Assembly (NCBI RefSeq): GCF_036178145.1
Contig: NZ_CP108067.1
Span: 744,001-808,000 of the forward strand
DNA length: 64,000 nt
Reading direction: 5' to 3'
Source of the DNA: Streptomyces sp. NBC_00273
GTDB lineage: Bacteria; Actinomycetota; Actinomycetes; Streptomycetales; Streptomycetaceae
Numbering within the stretch: the stretch's first letter is position 1; each line of letters opens with the position of its first letter. Shown in pieces: positions 55,740-63,755 of this stretch. The position numbers were made by a program, and so were the translations under genes. The notes below the pieces were generated by a model that saw only the letters and a program-made list of their open reading frames with translations, was not told the DNA's origin and searched no databases.

Positions 55740-56160
55740 GGGACGTCAGGCGCGGCAGGGGCGGGGTGTTGGCGGCGGCCGCGGTGCCCGGCCAGGCCGG
55801 GGGACGCAAGGACCACGTCACGGACCGAACCTGCGGGCATCGTCGTCTTCAAGAGGTCGCCCCAGCAGTCCAGTGAGGGCCTGGTGAACGCCCGCGGTCA
55901 TGCGACCCGGCTGCGGCAGGAACACCACCGCGTCGACACCGGCCTGCTGAAGGCCGACGAGCTGGCAGGCCGTCTACGGCCGGTACTCGCCCCGCATCAA
56001 CACGGCCAGGACTTCGCCGCCGAAGTGGCTGGGGAGCTGGCCGGCCGACCGGCCCGGCGCCGCCTCCTCCCCGTCCTTCCCGTCCTCGCCGAGTTCCGCC
56101 ACGGCGCCGGTGAGGCGTTTCCGGGTGGCGCGGCGGACCGCGTCCGTGGGTGTTCTTGAA
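55740..56160 (-). pseudogene. Family X remnant, copy 4 (N-terminal to C-terminal part)
   Basis: The minus frame reads DAVRRATRKRLTGAVAELGE, APGRSAGQLPSHFGGEVLAV and LMRGEYRP, then a TAG. The same frame continues CQLVGLQQAGVDAVVFLPQP and GRMTAGVHQALTGLLG. After a shift, a VVLASPAWPG-like block follows. This is the most complete copy and shows that N-terminal, middle and C-terminal blocks belong to one protein. The amber replaces a Gln codon present in the 17.3-kb copy. Confidence 0.5.
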
Positions 56161-56253
56161 CGTGGTCCCGGACTCCTCGATCGACCACGTCGTCGACCCC
56201 ACGGCTGGATGTCCTCCAGAGGCTCGGAGGCGTCTCGCTCAGGAGCCAGTAGA

Positions 56254-56883
56254 GTGACGGCGGACAAGAGAAGAGCTCCTCCGATGGACTCCCGCATATC
56301 GCGCATGCGCTCCAAGTTGGCGAGAGCGCCCTACCAGGCACGGCGCAGCCACTCGATGGGTGCCGAGCGCCACCAGTTTCGCGTTGGCCCGCGGGTCAGT
56401 TCCGCGCAGGCGGACGCCTTCGAGCGTGAACACCACATCTCTTTGCCGGCGGCCTACCGAGAGTTCCTCGTCGGGCTCGGAGGCAGCGGTGCCGGCCCCT
56501 TCTACGGCCTGCTCCCGCTGGAGGACTGCAGGCTGTTCACCATGGACCGACAACCCCCGGACGGCACCCCGCGGGGGTTCCATCACGTGGACCACCCGGA
56601 CGCGCTGCAAGGAGATCGGTTCCTCCACATCATTGAGATGGGCTGTACCGACCTGTGCCTCATCGGCGTGACCGGGCCGCTCACCGGCCGCATGGTCACG
56701 GGCAACGCGGACGGCTTCTGGCACGCGAACGTCTCCTCGGCCCAGGACTTCCTGAGCTGGTACGAACGCTGGCTCAACCACATGCGGGACGGAAGGGACA
56801 ACCCCGCGCTGGGCCTCACCTCTCCGTCGACCGCGGCAAGCGCCCCTTGGGGCCCCCGGGCCACGGCCCGGAGAACTCGGTGA
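56254..56883 (+). CDS. SMI1/KNR4 (SUKH) family protein
   Basis: 209 residues from GTG 56254 with GGAG upstream; ATG 56284 is an alternative. SUKH-1 features: VSSAQADAFEREHHISLPAA, YREFLVGLGGSGAGPFYGLL, LHIIEMGCTDLCLIGVTGP and LSWYERWLNHM. SUKH proteins are predicted immunity proteins of polymorphic toxins; no toxin is adjacent. The tail beyond about residue 180 is low-complexity. Confidence 0.85.
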   Translation: MTADKRRAPPMDSRISRMRSKLARAPYQARRSHSMGAERHQFRVGPRVSSAQADAFEREHHISLPAAYREFLVGLGGSGAGPFYGLLPLEDCRLFTMDRQPPDGTPRGFHHVDHPDALQGDRFLHIIEMGCTDLCLIGVTGPLTGRMVTGNADGFWHANVSSAQDFLSWYERWLNHMRDGRDNPALGLTSPSTAASAPWGPRATARRTR

Positions 56884-57166
56884 CCGTACGCCGCAGAGGG
56901 CTTGCCCAGGTCCTGAGCCCATGCCGATCTCCGGACCCCTGGGGTGCGGTGAGCCATGTGCGGCGTTCCGCCCAGCTGTTGGCAGGACGGTGCGGGGTGC
57001 AGGTGCGGGTGAACAAAGCGGTGAGGCCCCCGCGCGCGCTTGTAGCGTTCGCCCCCGGCAGGGGTGTGGCAGAGCCCGGCCACCGCCTCGCCGTACTGCT
57101 CAAGTCGCAGGGCCGACGGCAGGAAATCATCATCAGGGCGCACCTGCCGCACGGGGGGATGCCGCC
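56884..57166. other. Upstream region of beta-lactamase-fold gene
   Basis: An open plus frame (VRVNKAVRPPRALVAFAPGR) crosses here without a clear start and is not called. Confidence 0.3.
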
Positions 57167-58231
57167 ATGATGTCCGTCATGGCACAAGAACTCGCAACGC
57201 TCGCCCAACAGACCGCGGACCGCCTGGCTGAACAGCACGTCGGCGTGGTGGTGGCCGCGGTGGTGGACGACGTCGCGGAGATGCGCGGTGCCGGAACCAC
57301 CAGTGCGAACCACAGCCGTGTCCCCGGCCCCGACACCCTGTTCGAGATCGGCTCGGTGACCAAGGTGTTCACCGCCCTGGCCCTGGCCCGCCTGGCATCC
57401 GCCGGCACGGTGGGCCTGGACGAGCCGCTCGGTGATCTCCTGCCCGCCGGGACGGCCGTTCCGTCACGGGACGGCCAGCCGATCTCCCTGCAGCATCTGG
57501 CCACTCACACCTCCGGTCTGCCGCGACTCCCGAAAGGCATGCTGCTCCCAGCCCTGCTGCGCCCGTCGAAGCCGGATCCGTACGCCGACTGCACGGCCGA
57601 CGTCCTGCTCGCCGGGCTGGCCGGGACCCGTCTGGGGGCCACTCCGGGGAAGCGATTCCGCTACTCGAACCTCGGAGCCGGGCTGCTGGGGCTGGCCCTC
57701 TCCCGCCGAGCGGGCACGGAGTACGAGGCCCTCATCACCCGCGAGATCTGCGTCCCCTTGGGCATGACCGACACCGTGGTGACGGTGGACGGCACCCGCT
57801 CGGAACGCTCCGCGCAGGGCCACGTGCGCCGCGGGCGGCCCGCCGCACCGTGGCACCTCGCCGACCTGGCGGGAGCGGGAGGCCTGCATTCGACCGCGAC
57901 CGACCTGGTGGCCTTCGTACGGGCACAGTTGGACGGTGGCCCCGCAGGGCTCGCCGAGGCGATCCGCCTGAGCCGTGCGGTCGAGTACCGCAGGAGCCCC
58001 TTCGCCCGGGTGCACCTCGGCTGGATGGCACACCGCCTGCACCCCCGGCAGGGCGGCCACCTCCAGATCTGGCACAACGGAGGAACAGGGGGCTTCTCTT
58101 CCTTCGTGGGGTTCGACCCGGAGAAGCGGATCGCCGTCATCGCCCTCGGCAACACCCGGCGCTCGGTGGACGGCCCGGCCTTCGACCTCCTGCGCACCCT
58201 GCAAGCAGAACGTGCGGCGGAGGCGAACTGA
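57167..58231 (+). CDS. Serine beta-lactamase-fold hydrolase
   Basis: 354 residues from ATG 57167 with GGGGGG 7 bases upstream. Motifs: Ser63-x-x-Lys66 (SVTK), YSNLGAGLLGLAL (YSN) and WHNGGTGGFSSF (HNG), i.e. all three class C-type motifs intact. No signal peptide. Substrates in this family include beta-lactams, D-amino peptides and esters. Unlike the protein at 8832, the third-motif His is retained. Confidence 0.88.
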   Translation: MMSVMAQELATLAQQTADRLAEQHVGVVVAAVVDDVAEMRGAGTTSANHSRVPGPDTLFEIGSVTKVFTALALARLASAGTVGLDEPLGDLLPAGTAVPSRDGQPISLQHLATHTSGLPRLPKGMLLPALLRPSKPDPYADCTADVLLAGLAGTRLGATPGKRFRYSNLGAGLLGLALSRRAGTEYEALITREICVPLGMTDTVVTVDGTRSERSAQGHVRRGRPAAPWHLADLAGAGGLHSTATDLVAFVRAQLDGGPAGLAEAIRLSRAVEYRRSPFARVHLGWMAHRLHPRQGGHLQIWHNGGTGGFSSFVGFDPEKRIAVIALGNTRRSVDGPAFDLLRTLQAERAAEAN

Positions 58232-58609
58232 CCACGGCTCGGGGCGGATCCGGCCGAAAGCGTTGCCTCATGGGGCAAGGGAGACCGCGAGGGCACCGAC
58301 ATGTCCTTCGCCGAGCGCGTTCCCGATACCACGGACGACCATGTCTCGCTGAACCCGCTGAGGCAATGACGGTGATCACTCCCGCCGAAAGAGGAGAAGC
58401 CTCAGGGCAGAGAGGACCGGCCGCCGCGTACCGGCGCAGGTCTGCCAGTGACGCCGGTACGCGACGGGCCGCCCGTTGGGCATCGTCCTGACTGAACGGT
58501 GCTGCACCCTCGCAGCGGAGCATCCCGAGAGCCCCCACACGCCGCGCCTGTCCTGGAGGAGCAGACGCAGCGCGGGGTCAGGCACAGGCGATCTGTCAGT
58601 GCCCGCACC
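58232..58609. other. Decayed spacer
   Basis: A short plus stretch (DMSFAERVPDTTDDHVSLNP) ends at a TGA near 58370. No gene can be supported. Confidence 0.3.
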
Positions 58610-58747
58610 CACGACGACAGTTGAGGTCAATCGCATCAAGAAGATCAAGCTGCAGCTCTACGGGCGCGCCGGATTCGAGCTCCTCCGCAAGATGATCCTG
58701 CTCCAGTGACCCTCCGCGATCGCGACCCCTGACGTTGGGCCAGAACC
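58610..58747 (+). mobile_element. ISL3-type remnant: transposase tail and right end
   Basis: The plus frame ends VNRIKKIKLQLYGRAGFELL and RKMILLQ at TGA 58707-58709, nearly the same as the remnant at 19.6 kb. GGCCAGAACC at 58738-58747 is probably the terminal repeat. Everything upstream of the last 28 residues is lost. Confidence 0.6.
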
Positions 58748-58765
58748 GCCTTCCTACCCCACTCG

Positions 58766-59290
58766 TCAGAAGCGCGGCCCGACAGTGGGATGCGAGGCCA
58801 CGGCACAGGCGGCAATCTGCAGTTGCGCTTCCCATGCCACCCTGTCGAGCCCGAGCGTGAACTCGATGCAGCATGCGCAGGGCGGGAGTAGCGCCACGAA
58901 TGCTTGCTCCTCAGCGCTCTCGACCTCTGTCTCCGACCACTCGTCCGATGCCAACCCGGCGAGATCCACTTCCCCGGTGGCGAATCGCGTGGCCAGCCTG
59001 CGCAGCGCGTATCGTCGGGCCAGGTGGTGATCGGGCGGAGTGATCCCCAATTCTTCGAGAGCCTGCTCGAATGTGTCGCGGATGTCCCTGGGGTCCGCAT
59101 GACACGACAGACCGGCGAGCTCGCACAGAGCCGGCGTGTCCAATCCCATGGCGAGTGCCTGGGCAGCGGTCATCGGCAGGTCTTCCGGACACACCTGGTC
59201 CGCCTGGTACAGCCACGCTGCCTCCACCAAAGGCGGATAAGCACTGAGGACAGGGCTGTCGGGTTCGGATGTGTCGTCTATCGCTGCCAT
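58766..59290 (-). CDS. Hypothetical protein between two ISL3 ends
   Basis: 174 residues, acidic: ALAMGLDTPALCELAGLSCH, DIRDTFEQALEELGITPPDH, LARRYALRRLATRFATGEVD and FVALLPPCACCIEFTLGLDR. Cys residues in CACC might bind metal. No signal peptide. It is intact and bracketed by insertion-sequence ends at 58.7 and 59.4 kb. The family is unknown. Confidence 0.7.
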   Translation of the reverse strand: MAAIDDTSEPDSPVLSAYPPLVEAAWLYQADQVCPEDLPMTAAQALAMGLDTPALCELAGLSCHADPRDIRDTFEQALEELGITPPDHHLARRYALRRLATRFATGEVDLAGLASDEWSETEVESAEEQAFVALLPPCACCIEFTLGLDRVAWEAQLQIAACAVASHPTVGPRF

Positions 59291-59390
59291 GGTTCACACC
59301 ATGCCAGCACGGCTCGCGAGAGTGCCCAGAAATTTCGACTGTCGCGGTGAACCGTCCTACGGGCTGACCCAACTCATGATGACGTCCCCG

Positions 59391-59430
59391 TGACACTCCG
59401 CGACGAATCCCCGAGATCTGCGCCAGAACC
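59391..59430 (+). repeat. Isolated ISL3-type right end
   Basis: TGACAC at 59391 through GAGATCTGCGCCAGAACC at 59413-59430 matches the end following the 19.6-kb remnant (19685-19724) at most positions. No transposase coding sequence accompanies it. Confidence 0.5.
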
Positions 59431-59520
59431 GGGTTGCGAAGTCAATTGTTCACGGGTTTGGGAGGCGCCCGGATCTGATGGTCGGGTCGCCCGGGGGAAT
59501 CGCACCCCCGGGCTCCCACA

Positions 59521-59554
59521 GAACCGTGCGTAACAGTCTCCCGTTACACGGCTC
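59521..59554 (-). ncRNA. Group II intron domain V
   Basis: A 34-base hairpin: GAGCCG at its 5' side pairs with CGGTTC at its 3' side. The stem continues through GTAAC/GTTAC to a GGGAGACT-like tip. This is the catalytic core signature of group II introns. Confidence 0.8.
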
Positions 59555-59566
59555 TTGTCCTCCTGA

Positions 59567-60820
59567 TCACCGGAACTCTGGTGTCCATGCCCACTGGGCG
59601 AAGAGCCTCGGATACTGGCGTGTTACTCGGTTCCAGCATGCGTGGGCCTTCTTGAACGTCCGGAGCCGTCGATACTTCTTGCGGACCCATCGCATCAGGT
59701 AGGTGTTGATGCGATGAAGGAGGGGATGCAGCTCGGAGCGGTAGAACGCTCCGTAGTAGTTCATCCATCCCCGCACGATCGGGTTTATGCGCCGCGCAAG
59801 GTCGAAGAAGGTGAGGTGGATCTGCCGGTGGAGCCGCCAGGAGCGGATCTCCGTGCTGATCTTCTTCTGGGCGTCCTTGCTGATCGCGGGCAGGAAGCCG
59901 GTGAAGTTCGTCCCGTTCCTGTTCCGCGCCCCGCGGGCTCGGAAGGTGAACCCGAGGAAGGTGAACGACGTGTGCTCGAAGGAGCCGCGCCGCTTGCCGT
60001 CCTTGCAGTACACGATCCGGGTCTTGTCGGGATGCAGACGCAGCCCGACATCGTCCATCCTGTTCGCGAGTGCGGCCAAGACCTCTCGGGCCTGGCGCTC
60101 GCTGACGCAGTGCACAACCGCGTCGTCTGCATACCGCTCGAACTCGACCTCCGGATACATCCGGGTGAGCCACATGTCGAACGCGTAGTGCATGAACAGG
60201 TTCGCCAGCACGGGCGAGACCGCCGACCCCTGTGGGGTGCCTCGGTCCCGCTTCTGCAAGGTGCCGTCGGGTAGCTGGAGCGGTGCGCGAAGCCACCGAT
60301 CAACATACAACTTCACCCAAACGGCGTCGGTGTGAGCTTCCACGGCCTTGACGATGAGGTCCCAACGAACGCTGTCGAAGAACTTCTGGATGTCGAGATC
60401 GATCACCCAATCTTTTCCCCAACACCGCTGCCGGCATCGGTCAACCGCGTCTAGCGCAGACCGCCTCGGCCGGTATCCATAGGAATTCTCGTGGAACACG
60501 GGCTCCACCCTGATCCCCAGATGCCTGGCCACTACGGTCTGTGCCACGCGATCGGCGACTGTGGGAATGCCAAGCATTCTCGTGCCGCCGCCATGCTGCT
60601 TTGGAATCTCCACCGCACGCACCGGAGGAGGAAAGTAAGTCCCCGAGGACATTCGGTTCCAGAGCTTGTAGAGGTTTCCCTTCAAGTCAGCCTCGAAATC
60701 CTCGATGGACTGCCCGTCGACCCCTGGCGCCCCTTGATTCCTCTTGACCTCCCGATACGCCTCCAGCACTTCCCACTTGTAGATTTCGAACGGCTTGTTC
60801 GGTGACTTCAGCTTGTCCAT
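59567..60820 (-). CDS. ltrA: Group II intron reverse transcriptase/maturase
   Basis: 417 residues from ATG 60820 with GGGAGGAG just upstream; GTG 60856 is a longer option. RT blocks: QGAPGVDGQSIEDF, GGTRMLGIPTVADRVAQTVV, YGYRPRRSALDAVD, VIDLDIQKFFDSV, GTPQGSAVSPVLANL and catalytic FERYADDAVVHC (YADD), then the maturase/thumb region (INPIVRGWMNYYGAFYRSEL). No C-terminal HNH endonuclease, as in class C introns. All RT motifs are intact, so the intron may be active. Confidence 0.92.
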   Translation of the reverse strand: MDKLKSPNKPFEIYKWEVLEAYREVKRNQGAPGVDGQSIEDFEADLKGNLYKLWNRMSSGTYFPPPVRAVEIPKQHGGGTRMLGIPTVADRVAQTVVARHLGIRVEPVFHENSYGYRPRRSALDAVDRCRQRCWGKDWVIDLDIQKFFDSVRWDLIVKAVEAHTDAVWVKLYVDRWLRAPLQLPDGTLQKRDRGTPQGSAVSPVLANLFMHYAFDMWLTRMYPEVEFERYADDAVVHCVSERQAREVLAALANRMDDVGLRLHPDKTRIVYCKDGKRRGSFEHTSFTFLGFTFRARGARNRNGTNFTGFLPAISKDAQKKISTEIRSWRLHRQIHLTFFDLARRINPIVRGWMNYYGAFYRSELHPLLHRINTYLMRWVRKKYRRLRTFKKAHACWNRVTRQYPRLFAQWAWTPEFR

Positions 60821-61408
60821 CGGCTCCTCCCGGAGAACGTCCGGTTGACCAGACACACACAGCCACGGATGACCCGGCCCCTTCGCTCCACCCCCGTTAC
60901 AGGGGCTTCGGCACTACTACGGGCCGGTCCGCCAGCACGCTCCGCATCGGTACTCAACCCCTCGCGGTTCATCCGCTCAGGGCGCTCCCTCTCGCCGCCC
61001 TCTCGGGCAGCAGTGTCGAAGCGTGCCTTCCCACGTTCCGTGCAAGACCAGCAGACCAGGCTCACGCCACCTCTGTGCCGGACACCGCCTGACCAATAGA
61101 CGGGCTCCCGTCAGGCTTATCCCGGGCTCAATCACGTGCTCCCGGTTCTGATGTCACTTCGATTCCAATAACGACACTTCGGCAGTGGTTCACTTGCGTT
61201 CGTCTTCCTGATCCCCACCTGACGCCTCTTAGGCGCCTTCTCCACATCGCTCACCACGATCGCGTCACCGCTCTCGCAGCATGTGGTGGTTTGAAGCCTC
61301 CCCCCGCAGGGCGGCTCCGAAGGGCCAAGTCCTTCATGACTTGCACAGCATTGCTTCCAGAACTGTTCCTACATACGGTTCCTTTCGCATTCGTGGCACA
61401 CGCGACCC

Positions 61409-61416
61409 TTGAAAAC
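61409..61416. repeat. 8-bp target duplication, left copy
   Basis: TTGAAAAC immediately outside the left inverted repeat of the ISL3-type element; identical to 63582-63589. Confidence 0.9.
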
Positions 61417-61446
61417 GGCTCTGACCGCGATTGCGTGATGGTCGAG
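61417..61446 (+). repeat. ISL3 element left inverted repeat
   Basis: Begins GGCTCTGACCG. Compared with the reverse complement of 63552-63581 it matches at 21 of 30 positions by eye, including the first 11. Confidence 0.85.
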
Positions 61447-61474
61447 AGGAGGAGGTAAAAGGGGGTGTGCCAGA

Positions 61475-61897
61475 GTGAGAACCATGACGGGTTCCGAGTT
61501 TGATGCCGACCTGACCCCATTCCTTCAGGGGTCCGCTTCGGCGTCGTGGTCCGTGAGAGCAGCCTCAGGCCGGAGTCTGGCAGCCGTCGCGGAGGTTCCC
61601 GAAGCAGCCGAGGTCCTGCGCCGGCTGTTGCTGGATGGCAGCGACACCTTCGTGACCCAAGAGACCGCGGAGGCTCTGCTCGAACGCTGGGACGTTCTTG
61701 GTCTGCGCATGGTGCTGGCCGCGCTGGCCAGCGCGGATGACGACACTGGCGATCACCTTGATGCTGCGATCCTCAATGTCTGCCGTCAGTCGAAGGAGGA
61801 CGAGGGACGGCTCGCGGAACTGTGCTCAGCGTTGACATCGGATGTGGACAGCGACGTGAGCAGAGAAGCTCGCCGGACTCTCGAACCGCTGCGGTGA
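61475..61897 (+). CDS. HEAT-like passenger protein inside ISL3 element
   Basis: 140 residues from GTG 61475 (GGGGG 9 bases upstream; ATG 61484 possible). Helical hairpins: VRAASGRSLAAVAEVPEAAE, VTQETAEALLERWDVLGLRM and VDSDVSREARRTLEPLR resemble HEAT/PBS-lyase repeats. Its last 112 bases overlap the antisense 3' end of the transposase frame. It is not an insertion-sequence function I recognise. It may be a captured chromosomal gene, perhaps an immunity or scaffold protein. Confidence 0.75.
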   Translation: MRTMTGSEFDADLTPFLQGSASASWSVRAASGRSLAAVAEVPEAAEVLRRLLLDGSDTFVTQETAEALLERWDVLGLRMVLAALASADDDTGDHLDAAILNVCRQSKEDEGRLAELCSALTSDVDSDVSREARRTLEPLR

Positions 61898-63505
61898 CCT
61901 GACCACTGCTCATCCTGGATGAGGATGCGGGTCCGGAGGAGGGTGAAGGACGCGCGCCCATACATGGCCCTCTTGAGTGTTTTCACGCGGTTGACGTGGC
62001 CTTCGACGACTCCTGAGCTCCAGTGGAGAGTCAGTCCCGCGGTGACGGCGGCGAGGTCGCCGCGGAGGAAGCCGGCGAATCCACTGATGGGCTTCGGTGC
62101 GTCCTGCTCAGCCTGGCGGATCCACTCGGTCAACAGGAAGCCCCGCCGGTGCCGGAGGAGTTCGGCGAAAGCACGGGCCAGGTCACAGGCTCGGGCGATG
62201 TCCGGGCAAGCGATCCGCACGTCCAGCAGACGGCGGACGAGGTCGGGCGGGAGGGTGTCCTGCGGCCGCATGATCCATCCGGTGATCTTGCGAGGGCTGG
62301 GGATGTCCGCGCGGACGGGTTCGGCGGCGCCGGCGCGGAGTGCGGCGAGGTGCTTGCGGACGACCTGGCGGCTGCCGCGATAGCCGCGTTCGCGGAGCTC
62401 CAGGAACAGCCGGCTGCCGCTGACCTGGCCGAGGCTCTCGGTGAAGCGGCTGTTCAAGTACGGCTTGAACGGCTCCAGCACTCCCACCGGACGGCGTTCG
62501 TAAGCGGAGGCCAGGAGCTGGTCAAGATCGGTGTCGCGGAACCGCCGGACGGTCTTGCGGTCGAGGTGGAGCCGACGGGCGATTGCGCTGACGGTCCAGC
62601 CGGCCGCGACCAGTTTGTGCACGTCGGCGTAACGGTGGCGGGTCCGTTCGATGATCTGCGTTCGCGGCAGCTCGTGCAGCGGAAGCTGCATCAGCGGGGG
62701 TGCCTCGGGTATGCGGGCTGTCTCTTCGTCGGCTCGTTTGCGCAGGCAGGAACGATGCTGGTGACAGGTCTTCTCTACCGCGGCCGCGAGGTTCTGCAGC
62801 AGGTGCCAGCGGTCGGCGACTTCCACCGCGTCGGGGGTGGCTTCCTTGATCGCCCGGGTGTAGGCAGTGGCTCGGTCCCGGCAGATGATCTCGGCACCGG
62901 GGTGCTCGCGCAGCCAGGCGGCAAAGGTCTCCGAAGTGCGATCGGGCAGAACGTCCACGACGCGGCCGGCCTCGACGTCGACCAGGAGGGTTCCGTAGGT
63001 GCGGCCCTTTCGAAAGGCGAACTCGTCGACGCCCAGCACCCGCGGGGACCGTTCGGGCGCGGTGGGAGGGTCCAAGAGTTCAAGCAGCCGCGTGCGACCC
63101 GCGACGAGATGCATCCGGCGGCACAACCGTTCGCCGGCCCGCCCGCCAAGCTCGACCGCGACCTGGCGCAACCAGACCTTCAGCCCGAGGCTGGAGCGGC
63201 GATACCGCTCGCTCAGCCCGCTGACCTGCTCGACGAACGTCCGTCGCCGACATGACTGCCGTTCGCAGAAGAACCGCCGGACCCTCAGCCTGAGCAGCAG
63301 CTTCTTCCCAGCCAGGGGCCGCTCGGCCAGGCTTCGGACATAGGAAGGAGTGGACCTTCCGGGCCCGGGCACGGCACCCCGGGCACCTGGGTGGCGGACC
63401 GCACGCGGCCGCCACCACGACCAGGACCTCCGCCGTGAACTCCACGGCCTCCAAGCGAACATCGACGTCCGGGAACAACACATCATCCAGCGAGCAGACC
63501 CCCAC
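61786..63505 (-). pseudogene. ISL3-family transposase, one-base frameshift near 63346
   Basis: The N-terminal part reads LEAVEFTAEVLVVVAAACGP and CPGCRARARKVHS (zinc finger) in one frame. An extra T near 63346 shifts the frame, which continues SYVRSLAERPLAGKKLLLRL. The catalytic domain is complete: VLGVDEFAFRKGRTYGTLLV, IICRDRATAY with VADRWHLLQNL, and WSSGVVEGHVNRVKTLKRAM. After RTRILIQ, where ISL3 transposases usually end, the frame runs about 46 codons further, antisense to the passenger gene, to 61786. This tail suggests the 3' end was altered when the passenger was acquired. Confidence 0.8.
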
Positions 63506-63551
63506 CAGCCAGACATGCCCTGGCGGAACGTTCCCGCACGCGAGCCCTGAC

Positions 63552-63581
63552 CTTGGAAATCACAAAACTCCGGTCAGAGCC
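63552..63581 (-). repeat. ISL3 element right inverted repeat
   Basis: Ends CGGTCAGAGCC at 63581, the complement of the left terminal 11 bases, and is followed directly by TTGAAAAC. Confidence 0.85.
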
Positions 63582-63589
63582 TTGAAAAC
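63582..63589. repeat. 8-bp target duplication, right copy
   Basis: TTGAAAAC, identical to 61409-61416. Confidence 0.9.
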
Positions 63590-63673
63590 GACCAGGGAGG
63601 CTCTTCGCCTCACTTTGTTGGCTACTCAACGGTGTGGGGAACGTGGGGAGTGGGCGAGCATGCGTGTGCCCCG

Positions 63674-63689
63674 CCGACCCTCGGGTCGG
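63674..63689. terminator. Short hairpin past barstar-like gene
   Basis: CCGACCC and GGGTCGG form a 7-bp perfect stem, extended by flanking CCC/GGG with one mismatch. It lies about 67 bases beyond the stop of the minus-strand gene and is a possible terminator. Confidence 0.4.
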
Positions 63690-63755
63690 TGGGCCGGTGA
63701 TCGTGAACGTCGGCCGGACGCAATTGATCAGCCCCACCTTGACTGCGAAGTGGCG

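Larger units (their letters stand above)
59481..61401 (-). mobile_element. Group II intron, probably class C (1921 bp)
   Basis: The sense strand is minus. The 5' end GTGTG (complement of 61397-61401) fits the GUGYG consensus. About 580 bases of structured domain I-IV sequence lead to the intron ORF. A canonical domain V is at 59521-59554, and domain VI ends ...CGAC at 59481 (the A-Y consensus). The short 34-base domain V and the lack of an endonuclease domain in the ORF point to bacterial class C introns, which insert next to terminator hairpins. The 3' boundary could be 59478 rather than 59481. Confidence 0.8.
61417..63581 (-). mobile_element. ISL3-type element with passenger gene (2165 bp)
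   Basis: 30-bp imperfect inverted repeats begin GGCTCTGACCG at both ends, and the element is flanked by a perfect 8-bp duplication, the size typical of ISL3 insertions. Inside, on the minus strand, is an ISL3 transposase with one frameshift. On the plus strand, between the transposase 3' end and the left repeat, is a HEAT-like gene. The duplication shows that the passenger moved with the element. The left end lies eight bases from the group II intron 5' end. Confidence 0.88.
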
